From positions 12,842,713 to 12,906,712 of the forward strand of contig OX388309.1 of the NCBI GenBank assembly GCA_947579605.1: a stretch of DNA of 64,000 bases. The letters are read 5' to 3'. Numbering within the stretch: the stretch's first letter is position 1; each line of letters opens with the position of its first letter. The notes beneath the pieces are model-generated. The model was given only the letters and a program-made list of their open reading frames with translations. It was not told where the DNA came from and did not search any database. This DNA comes from Athripsodes cinereus (Eukaryota > Arthropoda > Insecta > Trichoptera > Leptoceridae). Of this stretch, positions 12,405 through 22,285 are shown piece after piece. Both the position numbers and the translations under genes were made by a program.

Positions 12405-12625
12405 ATTCATTCATCGCCCTCAACGCTCCTCTAGGGAGCACAGGCCAGAGACCAGCCTCCTCCATTCAGAGCGTCTCTGCGCCAATTGCGTCACCTTTTT
12501 CCACGACATTCCCTGCGCTCTGATGTCGTTGTCATAGGAACGGTGTATTGTGACGGAAGAACAGTGCTCTTTTTGGCCAACTATCATTGGGCATTCTCAA
12601 AACATGTCCCAGCCAGGACTATCGT
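12405..12625 (-). pseudogene. RTE-like LINE 3' fragment (same family as 28-156)
   Basis: Minus strand: SWLGHVLRMPNDSWPKRALF, then after a frame change GMSWKKVTQLAQRRSEWRRL, LVSGLCSLEER and a stop, ending in a GATGAATGAATG tail. The WLGHVLRMP...PKRAL pattern is characteristic of RTE-like LINE C-termini. This copy is longer than the stub at 28-156. A third, much more decayed copy is at 22035-22285. Confidence 0.8.
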
Positions 12626-13863
12626 ATGACCAAAGTATGATATAAATGCGATTTTTTCTGTTCATTTTAAAGCAAATTACTTTAAATTGATCTATTTTTA
12701 CTCAGTCATTAAATTAGACTCGCTCTCCATTAAAATGTACTAACATTATATTTAACATACTTTTTAATATTCACTACAGAGTATAGAGTGTTATTAATAA
12801 TTATACAGCTAGTAAATATATTTCAATTGCATTTTACTTTATTGCTCAATAAAATGAATCGATCTATTAAGTAGAAACAATATGAGTTGGTATAAAAGTG
12901 TTAGTACAACATCCATTTCACCCTATACATGAGTCGGTGTAAGTAGGTATTTAATACTTAACTACTTTACTGAGTACACAACACTACGAAATAAACTACT
13001 TAAAGTAACCGTGAACACATTAAGCTGTCTTTATGCTATATTAAGTTTTATGTAATATCCCCTGTACGTTGTAATAAGATTATTTTAAATAATAAGTACG
13101 GAACAATTACTTATTTACAGTTACTTTTCATATAATATATATTTGATAAAGGTCTCTTCAGACTGTTTTTATGTTCTTGAAGAAACATGAATCCATTATT
13201 TCCACAGCTGTATAGGATGATGTCATCAGCCCATTTCTTTACTATCTTCCCATATTTCTGTTGTCATTCCACCATTTCCAATCGAGATTCCTGACAGATA
13301 ATTCATGTGATTTAATACCACAAAATATTTTATGTGGTTTTGAATAATTACCTATAGATAAAAAAAACGAAATTTCACTTACCGCTCCTGTTATTTAAAT
13401 TCCTCATTTAAACGATTATGAATGTAAGTCTCATTTTAATCTCATTTAAAATTTTATACATTAAACTAATCCATGAAAATATTAAATAGTCTTAATGAGG
13501 CCTTGTGTGAATATTTTCAAAATATTCTTATGAAAATGAAAAATCTACACATATTGTAAATATTTTAATAGTAATAATCATAGGTAAGTACTTAATAATA
13601 AGCATTTTATATCATGCTACCTAGATAAAAGTTTATGCAGATATTTTAACGACAAAGTGGTTTCAAAATGTAACTACGGAGAAAACAAAAATAAACAACA
13701 TTAATAAAGTAATATAAACAAATAATATATACCTGATAGAAAACAAGTTTTTATTTAATTTTGAAATGTTTTTGATTCGGCTTGCAATATACATTTTTTT
13801 AAAAAAAAAAAAACTCACTATTGGGTGCAATGCCAGAAGGGGAGAGAGAGAGGACAGAAATAT
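12626..13863. other. AT-rich DNA without a recognisable gene
   Basis: No gene seen. An A-run at about 13800-13812 is followed by a GA-rich stretch (GGGGAGAGAGAGAGG near 13840). Confidence 0.4.
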
Positions 13864-13875
13864 GATTTAGAACAT

Positions 13876-14155
13876 GGGTGGTCAACCTTTTCAGCAGCGG
13901 GCCAAATTTCAGAATGAGATTTCCTGCCGGGCCGCACAACAATACACCCCATATATGGAACATTAGATAATTTTACTTCACGTTAAAATTTCTAACCCCG
14001 TCGCGAAATTTTCAAAATGGTATAGGAATTTGAAATGTTTCAGAACTCCTCGGTTTTCTTTAAGAATATTTTCTCAAAGTACCTCTTTTCAAAAAAGTAA
14101 CGGGTACTTGTACCGACTTTTATTAAGAATAGTGTGCATATGCTGTGACACCCTT
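13876..14155. mobile_element. Small hAT-like insertion with 12-bp flanking repeat
   Basis: The left end GGGTGGTCAACCTTTTCAGC, followed by GCGGGCCAAATTTC, resembles hAT termini of the GGGGTGGTCAACC...GGGCCA type. The right end is TGTGACACCCTT. GATTTAGAACAT is repeated exactly at 13864-13875 and 14156-14167. The repeat is longer than the usual 8 bp, so either 4 bp match by chance or a different mechanism inserted it. The interior (14010-14120) matches 1655-1770 of the large hAT-type element, linking the two. Confidence 0.6.
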
Positions 14156-14499
14156 GATTTAGAACATTGAATATTCCAATGTTTATTTTGGTTTCGAAAA
14201 CCTTCATATTAAATTGTTAATTTTGTATAGAACATTGTTCAACAAAATACGTAAATCCTAAAATAACTTCAACGTTAGGCGGTAGGTATTTTTATAGAAC
14301 ACCCAGCTTGTGTAAATTGTATTCCATACTCGGAAATAAGCTCCACTATACATTCTCAACTATTCCACTACTTTAAAATTAAACCTGATGTAATTAATGG
14401 ATCGCGGAATAAATTTAACTTTATCACTTTATGTTTTTCGCTTGGCAATGTCATGCCAATTGAAACTTTATGTGACCTTTTGGGGTGAAACAATATTTG

Positions 14500-16124
14500 A
14501 ACAACAAATTTAAGCTGCAAATTAACTGGTTTTATTACTGTTTGTGATTATTTGTACTGTCATAGCATCATTTACAGTTCATTGCAAAAAATATAGGCAA
14601 ATATCATATTTAGTCTTGAACTCAACAGGTAGTTAAAAATATTCTTTTGCAATGTATTAAAGTAGGTACCTACTTAAAAAAATATATACTTCATAATTTA
14701 AGCTGCAAATTATTCGGTTTTATTGCGGTTTGTTATTATTTGTACTGTCATAGCATCATTTACAAAAAATATAGGCAAATATCGTATTTAGTATTGAACT
14801 CAACAGGGAGTTAAAAATATTCTTTTGCAATGTATTAAAGTAGGTACCTACTTAAAAAAATAAATACTTCATAATTTAAGCTGCAAATTAACTGGTTTTA
14901 TTACGGTTTGTTATTATTTGTACTGTCATAGCATCATTTACAAAAAATATAGGCAAATATCATATTTAGTCTTGAAATCAACAGGGAGTTAAAAATATTC
15001 TTTTGCAATGTATTAAAGTAGGTACCTTCTTACAAAAATATATACTTCATAATTTAAGCTGCAAATTATTTGGTTTTATTGCGGTTTATTATTATTTGTA
15101 CTGTCATAGCATCATTTACAAAAAATATACGCAATTATCGTATTTAGTCTTGAACTCAACAGGGAGTTAAAAATATTCTTTTGCAATATATTAAAGTAGG
15201 TACCTACTTAAAAAAATAAATAGGTACTTCATAATTTAAGCTGCAAATTAACTGGTGTTATTACGGTTTGTTATTATTTGTACTGTCATAGCATCATTTA
15301 CAAAAAATATAGGCAAATATCATATTTAGTCTTGAACTCAACAGAGAATTAAAAATATTCTTTTGCAATGTATTAAAGTAGGTACATACTTAAAAAAATA
15401 TATACTTCATAATTTAAGCTGCAAATTATTTGGTTTTATTGCGGTTTATTATTATTTGTACTGTCATAGCATCATTTACAAAAAATATACGCAAATATCG
15501 TATTTAGTCTTGAACTCAACAGGGAGTTAAAAATATTCTTTTGCAATGTATTAAAGTAAGTACCTACTTAAAAAATACATACTTCATAATTTAAGCTGCA
15601 AATTATTTGGTTTTATTGCGGTTTATTATTATTTGTACTGTCATAGTATCATTTACAAAAAATATACGCAAATATCGTATTTAGTCTTGAACTCAACAGG
15701 GAGTTAAAAATATTCTTTTGCAATGTATTAAAGTAGGTACCTACTTAAAAAAATAAATACTTCATAATTTAAGCTGCAAATTAACTGGTGTTATTACGGT
15801 TTGTTATTATTTGTACTGTCATAGCATCATTTACAAAAAATATAGGCAAATATCATATTTAGTCTTGAACTCAACAGAGAATTAAAAATATTCTTTTGCA
15901 ATGTATTAAAGTAGGTACATACTTAAAAAAATATATACTTCATAATTTAAGCTGCAAATTATTTGGTTTTATTGCGGTTTGTTATTATTTGTACTGTCAT
16001 AGCATCATTTACAAAAAATATAGGCAAATATCGTATTTAGTCTTGAACTCAACAGGGAGTTAAAAATATCCTTTTGCAATATATTAAAGTACTGTTTTAA
16101 AAAAATACATACTTCATAATTTAA
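14500..16124. repeat. Satellite array, nine ~178-bp units with A/B alternation
   Basis: Taking AAGCTGCAAATTA as unit start, units begin at 14512, 14700, 14878, 15056, 15238, 15416, 15593, 15771 and 15949, spacing 177-188 bp. Two subtypes differ at linked positions: A has AACTGG...CATATTTAG, B has ATTTGG or ATTCGG...CGTATTTAG. The order is A B A B A B B A B. Units 5 and 8 share private variants (TGGTGTTATT, CAGAGAATT). Most units carry the palindrome GTAGGTACCTAC. The last unit decays after 16080. No coding potential. Confidence 0.92.
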
Positions 16125-16355
16125 TTTAAAGTAATATAAAAATATTTTTTTAAAGATTTCGTTTAATCGCAAGATATTTGATTGGAAGATTCGGATGTAC
16201 TAAATTATTATCATGTATTTAAATGATTATCTATATACGTCGAGTTATCATATAAGTCGATTACAATTCATAAAAAAACTATAACTGTGATTTACTTTAA
16301 ATATTATCTTTTATAACTGTGAGTTATTTCCACCTTGAATAATTAAAATAATTCA

Positions 16356-16444
16356 TACCATCACAGCATATACCACAAGTGGGTAGGCAAACGGGGCAAA
16401 CATATGTAATAAACACGCAAGTTCTCCTCTCTGTGCCATTATAA
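16356..16444 (-). mobile_element. SINE-like family X copy, degenerate
   Basis: On the minus strand GCACAGAGAGGAGAACTTGC, TGTTTATTACATATG and TACCCACTTGTGGTATATGC align with the 3' half of the copy at 19692-19859. Short and diverged. Confidence 0.5.
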
Positions 16445-17098
16445 GCTATGGTATTCAGCATGGGTGGCATATCTTATTGTTGAACTGAAGACGACAAAAA
16501 AACACCAATTCGAAAATGGTAGAGAATTTAATTAAAAGCTGCAATCGTTATGGAATTTTACTACCTTAATACCGACACAGTGATCATTGAAGTAAAGAAA
16601 TCCAGTGAAAATTAGCAAGATTGTCAAATGTTCAGTGTCAAAGATACTTTACATCTTGTTATGAAAATGTCCAATGACATTAACTTGAATAGTGTACGAG
16701 TATAATTAACATTGGCACCGAATCATGTTACTCATGATATTATTCAAAGCAAAATTATTTATTAAAACATTTTTTTTCACCCAACATGTTGCTTATATGT
16801 TTATGATAAAAACATGAGTGACAGAATTATTCATTTTATTTTATTGCTATTTCTACTTGATAATTTTGTATGGTTTTATGTCAATTGCAAAATGATCTTT
16901 TAAAAATAGGTAGGTACACAATTTTTGCGAAATATCAGATTATATTTAAATTTTTTTTTGTTTTATGTGCTGCCTATTTGTGTACAAAAATTGCTTCACA
17001 CCTCACTGAAGATGGTTCTAACGAGATTTCTAATGTTTCACAAATTTCATTGAGTTTATGTTTTCTTATTTTCATCATAAGATTATGAATACATTTAT

Positions 17099-17460
17099 TT
17101 TTAAAGAGTTATCTGGATTCTGAATAATCCCAAATTCATCCAAGACACCCTCACAGAAAGCAATATGCTTGTGTCGTGAAAGTGATAAGAACTAACCTGC
17201 AGGGTTACTCTTGAAAAAACTAAACACGATCTTAATTTAGTCTTGATCTTGATCATACGACGCACGAAGGGACTATGGTCAAAAACACCGCGCTACCGCT
17301 ATCGCGCGAATGGTTTGCGTGTATTTTTGGTCAATAGTCACTTCGTGTGTCGTATGATCAAGATCAAGACTAGATTAAGATCGTGTTTAGTTTTGTCAAG
17401 AGTAGCCCTGCTGGGTCTTCAAATTGAAAGTCAGAGACTCTACTATAGGACTAACGACCA
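17099..17460 (-). mobile_element. SINE family A copy, degenerate and interrupted by a MITE
   Basis: The minus-strand SINE body is recognisable at 17099-17196 (GTGTCGTGAAAG, ACACCCTCACAGAAAGC) and its tRNA-like head at 17414-17460 (AGTCAGAGACTCTAC, ACTAACGACC). The hairpin MITE 17200-17410 separates them. Joining the flanks at a single CTG gives CTAACCTGGGTCTTC, which aligns with CCAACACTGGGATCGAA of the copy at 6392-6564. Confidence 0.65.
17200..17410. mobile_element. Hairpin MITE, ~100-bp inverted repeats, CTG flanks
   Basis: A 211-bp near-perfect hairpin. The left arm starts CAGGGTTACTCTTGA, the right arm (minus strand) CAGGGCTACTCTTGA. The arms continue through AAACACGATCTTAAT, TTGATCATACGAC and GACTATGGTCAAAA up to a short central loop near CGCGCTACCGCTATCGCGCG. 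CTG flanks both ends (17197-17199 and 17411-17413). A 3-bp CWG duplication is one listed for PIF/Harbinger elements, so that superfamily is a tentative guess. A second copy is at 62557-62738. No coding capacity. Confidence 0.85.
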
Positions 17461-18584
17461 CCTCAAATAATTATGATTAGTAAAAAAAAAAAATAGGTAA
17501 CATTAGAAATGTTCTACATGTACAAAAAGTTACAACTATGGTGATAATAAAACCATGAGGTAAACCACTCAAACCACTCAATGTTTTGTAGGAGAAAGTA
17601 AAATATACATAAATGTATATCTATCAAAAATATTATAGCAATCATGTTTATATAAATATACCACCTTTATTGATTCTCATTAAAACGTACTGACTCGTTA
17701 ACCTTAAAAAATAAGGTTTTCAGGAAAATAATTTAATTATCATCATATTTTAAGAAGAACCTCGAAAGACTTACACTTTCGGTATAAGGTAACTAATTAA
17801 AAATGATATAATTTATAAATACGAGAAAGTATCTGCCTATAGATACGAGAATAATTCAGCTTTTTCAAATGTCAAGTTTAATTAAATAAAACGACACTCT
17901 TCTGAGAATTGCAAGTTATATTTGAAAATACATAATTAATTAACGTAAAAAAAAATAATTGAGTTTGGTGAAGAGTTTCTACTGTTGATAATTTATTCTT
18001 GTTTAGGTACCAACACTAAGGAATTTTCAGAATAACAATATACCTACAAATTGAACTGAATGTGAAATATTAACTTTCTCTCCGAAAATAACAAATTAAT
18101 GAAAACCAAACAATGATTTCTTGCAATATTTTTTTTTTATTTGAACATTCCTGGTAGACACAGGTATAATAAAATATGTTTCGCCACTCAAAATAATTGT
18201 TGATTAAAATTATAAATTTGAGTATTTCGTTTATTGTTTATGTAATAAGTTGGCTGAAAAAATTACTTTAAATATACATTATAAATTGATTTTATAGTGT
18301 GTACATGTGTACATATAATTTTGTAAAAATATTGTTCTTTTGAAACCGGTGTATTATATTTAAATTTTATACTTACAAATTTTATTGTCATTGCCCAATA
18401 CAAATTGATACGTACCTGAAACAAAACATAAAATATTATAATAAATTAATATTTTTGTTTTCATATTTCGCAAATTATAGTACAAAAGCTTGATGTAAAA
18501 AAATGAGCTGCGTGAATACAGGAAAAGGATAAGCCCGTAAATATTTTCAGGTAAAAATCACGAACAAGATTCTCGACACCTATT
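17461..18584. other. AT-rich DNA without a recognisable gene
   Basis: No reading frame or repeat head that I can support. Confidence 0.4.
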
Positions 18585-18735
18585 TGTAATGCCGTGATGA
18601 GGTGCAGAATACATACCTACTGATTACCTTTGTTTTTCTTTGTACAGAGGAGAAAACAGTCTGCATGTTTATTCCACGTAGTTAGTCTCAACTTGTGGGG
18701 TACGCCTAGTGGGGTGTGGTAACAAATAAATAATG
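18585..18735 (+). mobile_element. SINE-like family X copy, degenerate
   Basis: Plus-strand GAGGAGAAAACAGTCTGCAT, GTTTATTCCACG and ACTTGTGGGGTACGCC parallel ACGAAGAGGACAGTTTGCAT, GTTTCTTACATG and ACTTGTGGGATATGCC of 19692-19859. The start is uncertain. Confidence 0.5.
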
Positions 18736-19364
18736 ACAGTAATGTAACAAAATCTTGCCCGTTGAAGACTATAAAGATATACTCAAAATAATTATAAACG
18801 TCATAAAAAATATATATTCAAATAATAGATGACAACGAGTATTCGATAAAATCATTAATCTCTTAATTACAGATCATTGACGGACAGATTGTTTCACCGT
18901 CAAATTAATTAATGCTTAATCAAATATTTTTTACATAAATTTATTTCTTGTCAAATAAGTTGCGGTCCTTTAGATAAAGTAATCAATCAATTATTTACTT
19001 TCCATTTTGTTATCAAGCTGATTCTTTGAAGCACTTTATTATCTTTGAAAATAAATTTAAATAAGGCAATGTATAAAAAGAGAACATTAAACAGCCATCT
19101 AAACCTATTATTGTTGTGATTTGATTGTTAGTCTTTTGAAAAAACCTATATTTAACTGTATTGATTTTTATGGTTCTCTGTTTGATATTGTTAAAATATA
19201 TAGGTACATAATAGATACTTTATGTATATTTTATTTTAATTTATTTTACTTTACAAAAAATTCACCGCATAAGCCTATTACATGACAAAATACATTATAC
19301 TTAACATTTACAAGTTACAGTGAAAATTTTAACAATTTTAAGCTAAAAATATTATCAACTTATC
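18736..19364. other. AT-rich DNA without a recognisable gene
   Basis: A stretch TTTATTTTAATTTATTTTAC followed by CATAAGCCTATTACATGAC at about 19227-19290 resembles a minus-strand retroposon 3' tail, comparable to that at 36150-36200, but nothing upstream confirms it. Confidence 0.35.
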
Positions 19365-19575
19365 TGAAAGAAGGGGTGTGAGGAAGCGCGGGCGTCTGAG
19401 AATTATGTGACTTGAACACGTGGTTAAAATTCTCAAGGATGGACGTGTGTTGAGATAAGAGAAAAGTTATATGAATGTAGAAGAAGCGAAAGAAGTATGA
19501 AAGGACAGAATGGCGTTCCATTCTCTCTGCCTACCCCACTTGGGTTGCGGCGTGAGGGAAGTATTGTAGCAAGTA
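19365..19575 (+). pseudogene. LINE C-terminal fragment
   Basis: A plus-strand relic of a LINE C-terminus. Across two frames it reads RGVRKRGRLRI, LEHVVKILKDGRVL, then MNVEEAKEV and WRSILSAYPTWVAA with a stop. The GRPR...VVKIL..GRV...C/WKDR..WRS.LSAYP pattern is found in LINE ORF2 C-termini. A related fragment is at 41250-41840. Stops and frameshifts make it non-functional. The DNA CTGCCTACCCCACTTGGG, which encodes SAYPTW, is the tail shared with family X. Confidence 0.65.
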
Positions 19576-19691
19576 TTTTTTTCCTCATAAAATTGGGTTT
19601 CAAACTTTCGTAGGTTGTATTATTTAAAATGATATAATGTATGTAACGTAAGTTTTCGAGTGTCCTGTAAAAGGCAGGTGTTCGAAAAAAT

Positions 19692-19859
19692 TAAGACATT
19701 TTACATCTTAAATTCAGCGATGAGGTTTGCCACCCATCCTGAATGTCTTGATTTTATATTGGCACGAAGAGGACAGTTTGCATGTTTCTTACATGCAGCT
19801 GATCTGCTGGCTACCCCACTTGTGGGATATGCCGTGATGGTGTAGTAGTAGTAGTAGTA
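19692..19859 (+). mobile_element. SINE-like repeat (family X), best copy, TAG tail
   Basis: The best-preserved family X copy: AATTCAGCGATGAGGTTTGC near the start, CACGAAGAGGACAGTTTGCA in the middle, and CTACCCCACTTGTGGGATAT followed by GCCGTGATGG and a (TAG)n tail. The short translated frame across it has no homology I recognise; I treat it as noncoding. Confidence 0.6.
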
Positions 19860-19904
19860 ATATAATGTATAATGTATCTTCAATAAACGTACTCTAAACC
19901 GATA

Positions 19905-20531
19905 GGGGAGAGTCCCTATGAAACGGACATTTTTGAGGAAAGTCTTATATCTCGGTTGCATTTAATTGTTCACGAAAAATAATCATATACCCACAAACTA
20001 CGAATTTTGCACCTCTGTTATGCACTAAAGAAAAAATATTAAAAAAATATTTTAGATACTTTTAAATGTAAAATTCTAAAATTAAAAATATGTCCGTTTC
20101 ATGGAACGATTACCTTGAAACGGACATGGGGTCCCATGGAGCGGACATAGTAATGGAATGACTGTTTACTATTTTATTGACATTATATTATTATTTTATT
20201 ATTATGGTTTCTGGAGCAGAAGACACCAGAAATTAAAATAAAATGTTATGACGTGAATAAATATTTTTTTACAACATGTTCAGTGTTCTTTTTACATCAC
20301 ATGTTTCATGTGCCTATATCTGGAATACCTTGCACTTCAATCAATCTTTTTCACTGGCCAATATGATTTACGACTACCAGAACATGTGCTGCTTCCTTCC
20401 GATGCTTTGGATAGGTATTGAAGATTCGTTTTTCTTTTCTTTAATATTTTTTTTAATATGAATCGGACGTCCGTTTCATTGTACTTTTTGTGTCCGCTTC
20501 ATGGGACGTCCGCTTCATAGGGACTCTCCCC
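19905..20531. mobile_element. 627-bp MITE with TA duplication and GAAACGGACAT repeats
   Basis: Terminal inverted repeats: GGGGAGAGTCCCTATGAA at the left; the right end read on the minus strand is GGGGAGAGTCCCTATGAA followed by GCGGACGTCC. Dinucleotide TA lies outside both ends (19903-19904 and 20532-20533). This fits Tc1/mariner-type target preference, though the superfamily is unproven without a transposase. Variants of ATGAAACGGACAT recur inside (about 20095-20150 and 20461-20520), so both termini and the middle carry the same subterminal motif. No coding capacity. Confidence 0.85.
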
Positions 20532-20859
20532 TACTTAGTTTGTGTATCAGTTCGCAGTGAAGCAGTGTGCTAATTTATATCAAATTTACAATATGGCGGT
20601 TCACCATGGCTTTATAAATTATCTTGTTAAAATACTTCATCATTTATTTCGTGTTGGTTATTGAAATGACATAATGGTTTACTTTTAAAAATAATACAAC
20701 CCAAAGATTAGAAATTACTTTCTCGCTTTGAAATTCGATACTTACTTTTGACAAAATCTTTGTTGGTGGTAAAAAAAGAAAATGAACCGGAATTAATTTA
20801 CTGTTTATATATTCGGAATATATTTATTCTGGTTCGGTTTAGTAATCGATTCTTAGGGT

Positions 20860-21030
20860 GCTAACACAAAGAAAGCAGGTTACCTGCGCCTAAAGGCGCC
20901 GATCGGTGCCGGCGGGCGTCGGCAAAGTAAATCGTCGATCGGCGTTCCTGCTTTTACTATGTGCGTGTTCATTGAAATGCATGTAACCATTCTATTGCAC
21001 CGATCAGTGCCAGTTAGCGCTTGCGAGATA
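20860..21030. repeat. GC-rich palindrome-rich island
   Basis: Unusually GC-rich against its surroundings. It contains CGCCTAAAGGCG, GCCGATCGGTGC, CGGCGGGCG and further GATCGG/CCGATC copies (20935-21005). Half of a transposon with internal palindromes is likely, but I could not find a matching far end. Confidence 0.4.
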
Positions 21031-21296
21031 TTACTTAAAGGGTAAACAGAATGAAAATATATAAAAGGTGTGATGATGAATGAAGTAGGTATCCACTGGT
21101 AAACATGCAAATCGACGTTTTTGTTTCAAATGAAGCATGGTATTTGAAATGAGTAGTATACTTAGATAAGTGTTTGTTTGATGAATTGATAAATATTTGA
21201 ACGTGATGTTTAACCTAGGTTCACTTGATGTCTACAGGACACCCAAAAATTTACAACAAAAAAAATAGTAGGTACGAGACCTATTCTATTCGAACT

Positions 21297-21465
21297 CCAC
21301 GGGGATTTTGTAACTTTCAATGAAGAAACAGTATAGTTAATAATTTTTAAATGAAACACGATATCCACTATAGTTATTCCACTATTGACTTTATTAATTT
21401 TGCGAGCCGGCTTTCAAGAACCTCCACTTTCATCGTCGGGCTCGTATAGTTAGGTACCTACCTAC
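21297..21465. mobile_element. Half of a foldback-type element (same family as 32411-32765)
   Basis: Contains TTTTTAAATGAAACACGATA, ATTCCACTATTGACTTTATT and GCGAGCCGGCTTTCAAGA in the same order as the left arm at 32411-32475, then CTCCACTTTCATCGTCGGGC. Only one arm is present. A further relic (ACTTTATTAATCGCGAGCCG) lies at 63228-63250. Confidence 0.6.
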
Positions 21466-22034
21466 TGAATAACTATATGAATTATACTAATATTATTTGA
21501 CAACATAATTCGAAGATGTTTGCTGATATTCATACCGAGCAAATATCCATAGTATTCATAGTTTATGCAATTCATACAATTCAATGTTCGATTGCTGTTC
21601 ATGAATATTCAATAAGAGGAAAATTTCTGAATATTATTTCCTTGCCAAGATATTCGTGTGTGATGTGTGTAGTAGGTACTATTAGTTCATAATACGAGAA
21701 TCATACCATAGAATATTATATTATTATATTCTATGATGATTAATGGTTTAGAGAACGTCAACCATTTACTTAGTGGTGATTTAGTTCTGAAGCACTAGTA
21801 TAATAGGATTATCATTGTAACACATACATACACTCTAAATGTTTACACATATGTCTATTAAATAATGAAAACAAATAGCACGTGCCAATATATTATAGCT
21901 ATACGAAAATAAATCATGTAGCATAACTACACTCAGTCTCTACAATAATTCAACAATGAGGTATACCACACATACATAGTATAAATAGATATGTAGATAA
22001 AGTCATAATATAATTATGTTTCGCCATTCTAAGA
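21466..22034. other. AT-rich DNA with one short palindrome
   Basis: No gene. A palindrome CATAGAATATTATA...TATATTCTATG lies at about 21707-21735; it is too short and AT-rich for a miRNA precursor. Confidence 0.4.
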
Positions 22035-22285
22035 AGCACCGGACATCAGCACTTTTCATACAGAGCGACTTTGCACTGCTTCCTCTTCCATATATCGAGT
22101 CTCCACTTTCACAATATTCCTGATATACCTACTTATGTCGCTGTCGTAAAAAACAGTGTATTGACTTAATAAAAAGGGCCAATCAGATTATGAAGAACAT
22201 TGTGAATGAAAAAACAGTGCTCTTTTTGCTCATCTGTTAGGTATTGTACGATGTACATATTATATTCTCAAAACATGACATAATC
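22035..22285 (-). pseudogene. Degenerate RTE-like LINE 3' fragment
   Basis: Aligned by eye with 12405-12625. Shared islands are ACAGTGCTCTTTTTG, ATTCTCAAAACATG, GTCGCTGTCGTA (versus GTCGTTGTCATA) and AACAGTGTATTG (versus AACGGTGTATTG). Many substitutions and indels; no open frame left. Confidence 0.6.

Noticed and set aside
14500..16124. CRISPR-like or gene-array interpretation of the ~178-bp repeats
   Set aside because: Whole units repeat head to tail without unique spacers, in eukaryotic DNA; it is a satellite.
20276..20461. 61-codon frame inside the 627-bp MITE
   Set aside because: Phe/Ile-rich low-complexity translation in a non-autonomous element; no transposase motif.
21707..21735. 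miRNA-like hairpin
   Set aside because: Stem of about 12 bp, almost purely A/T; too short for a precursor.
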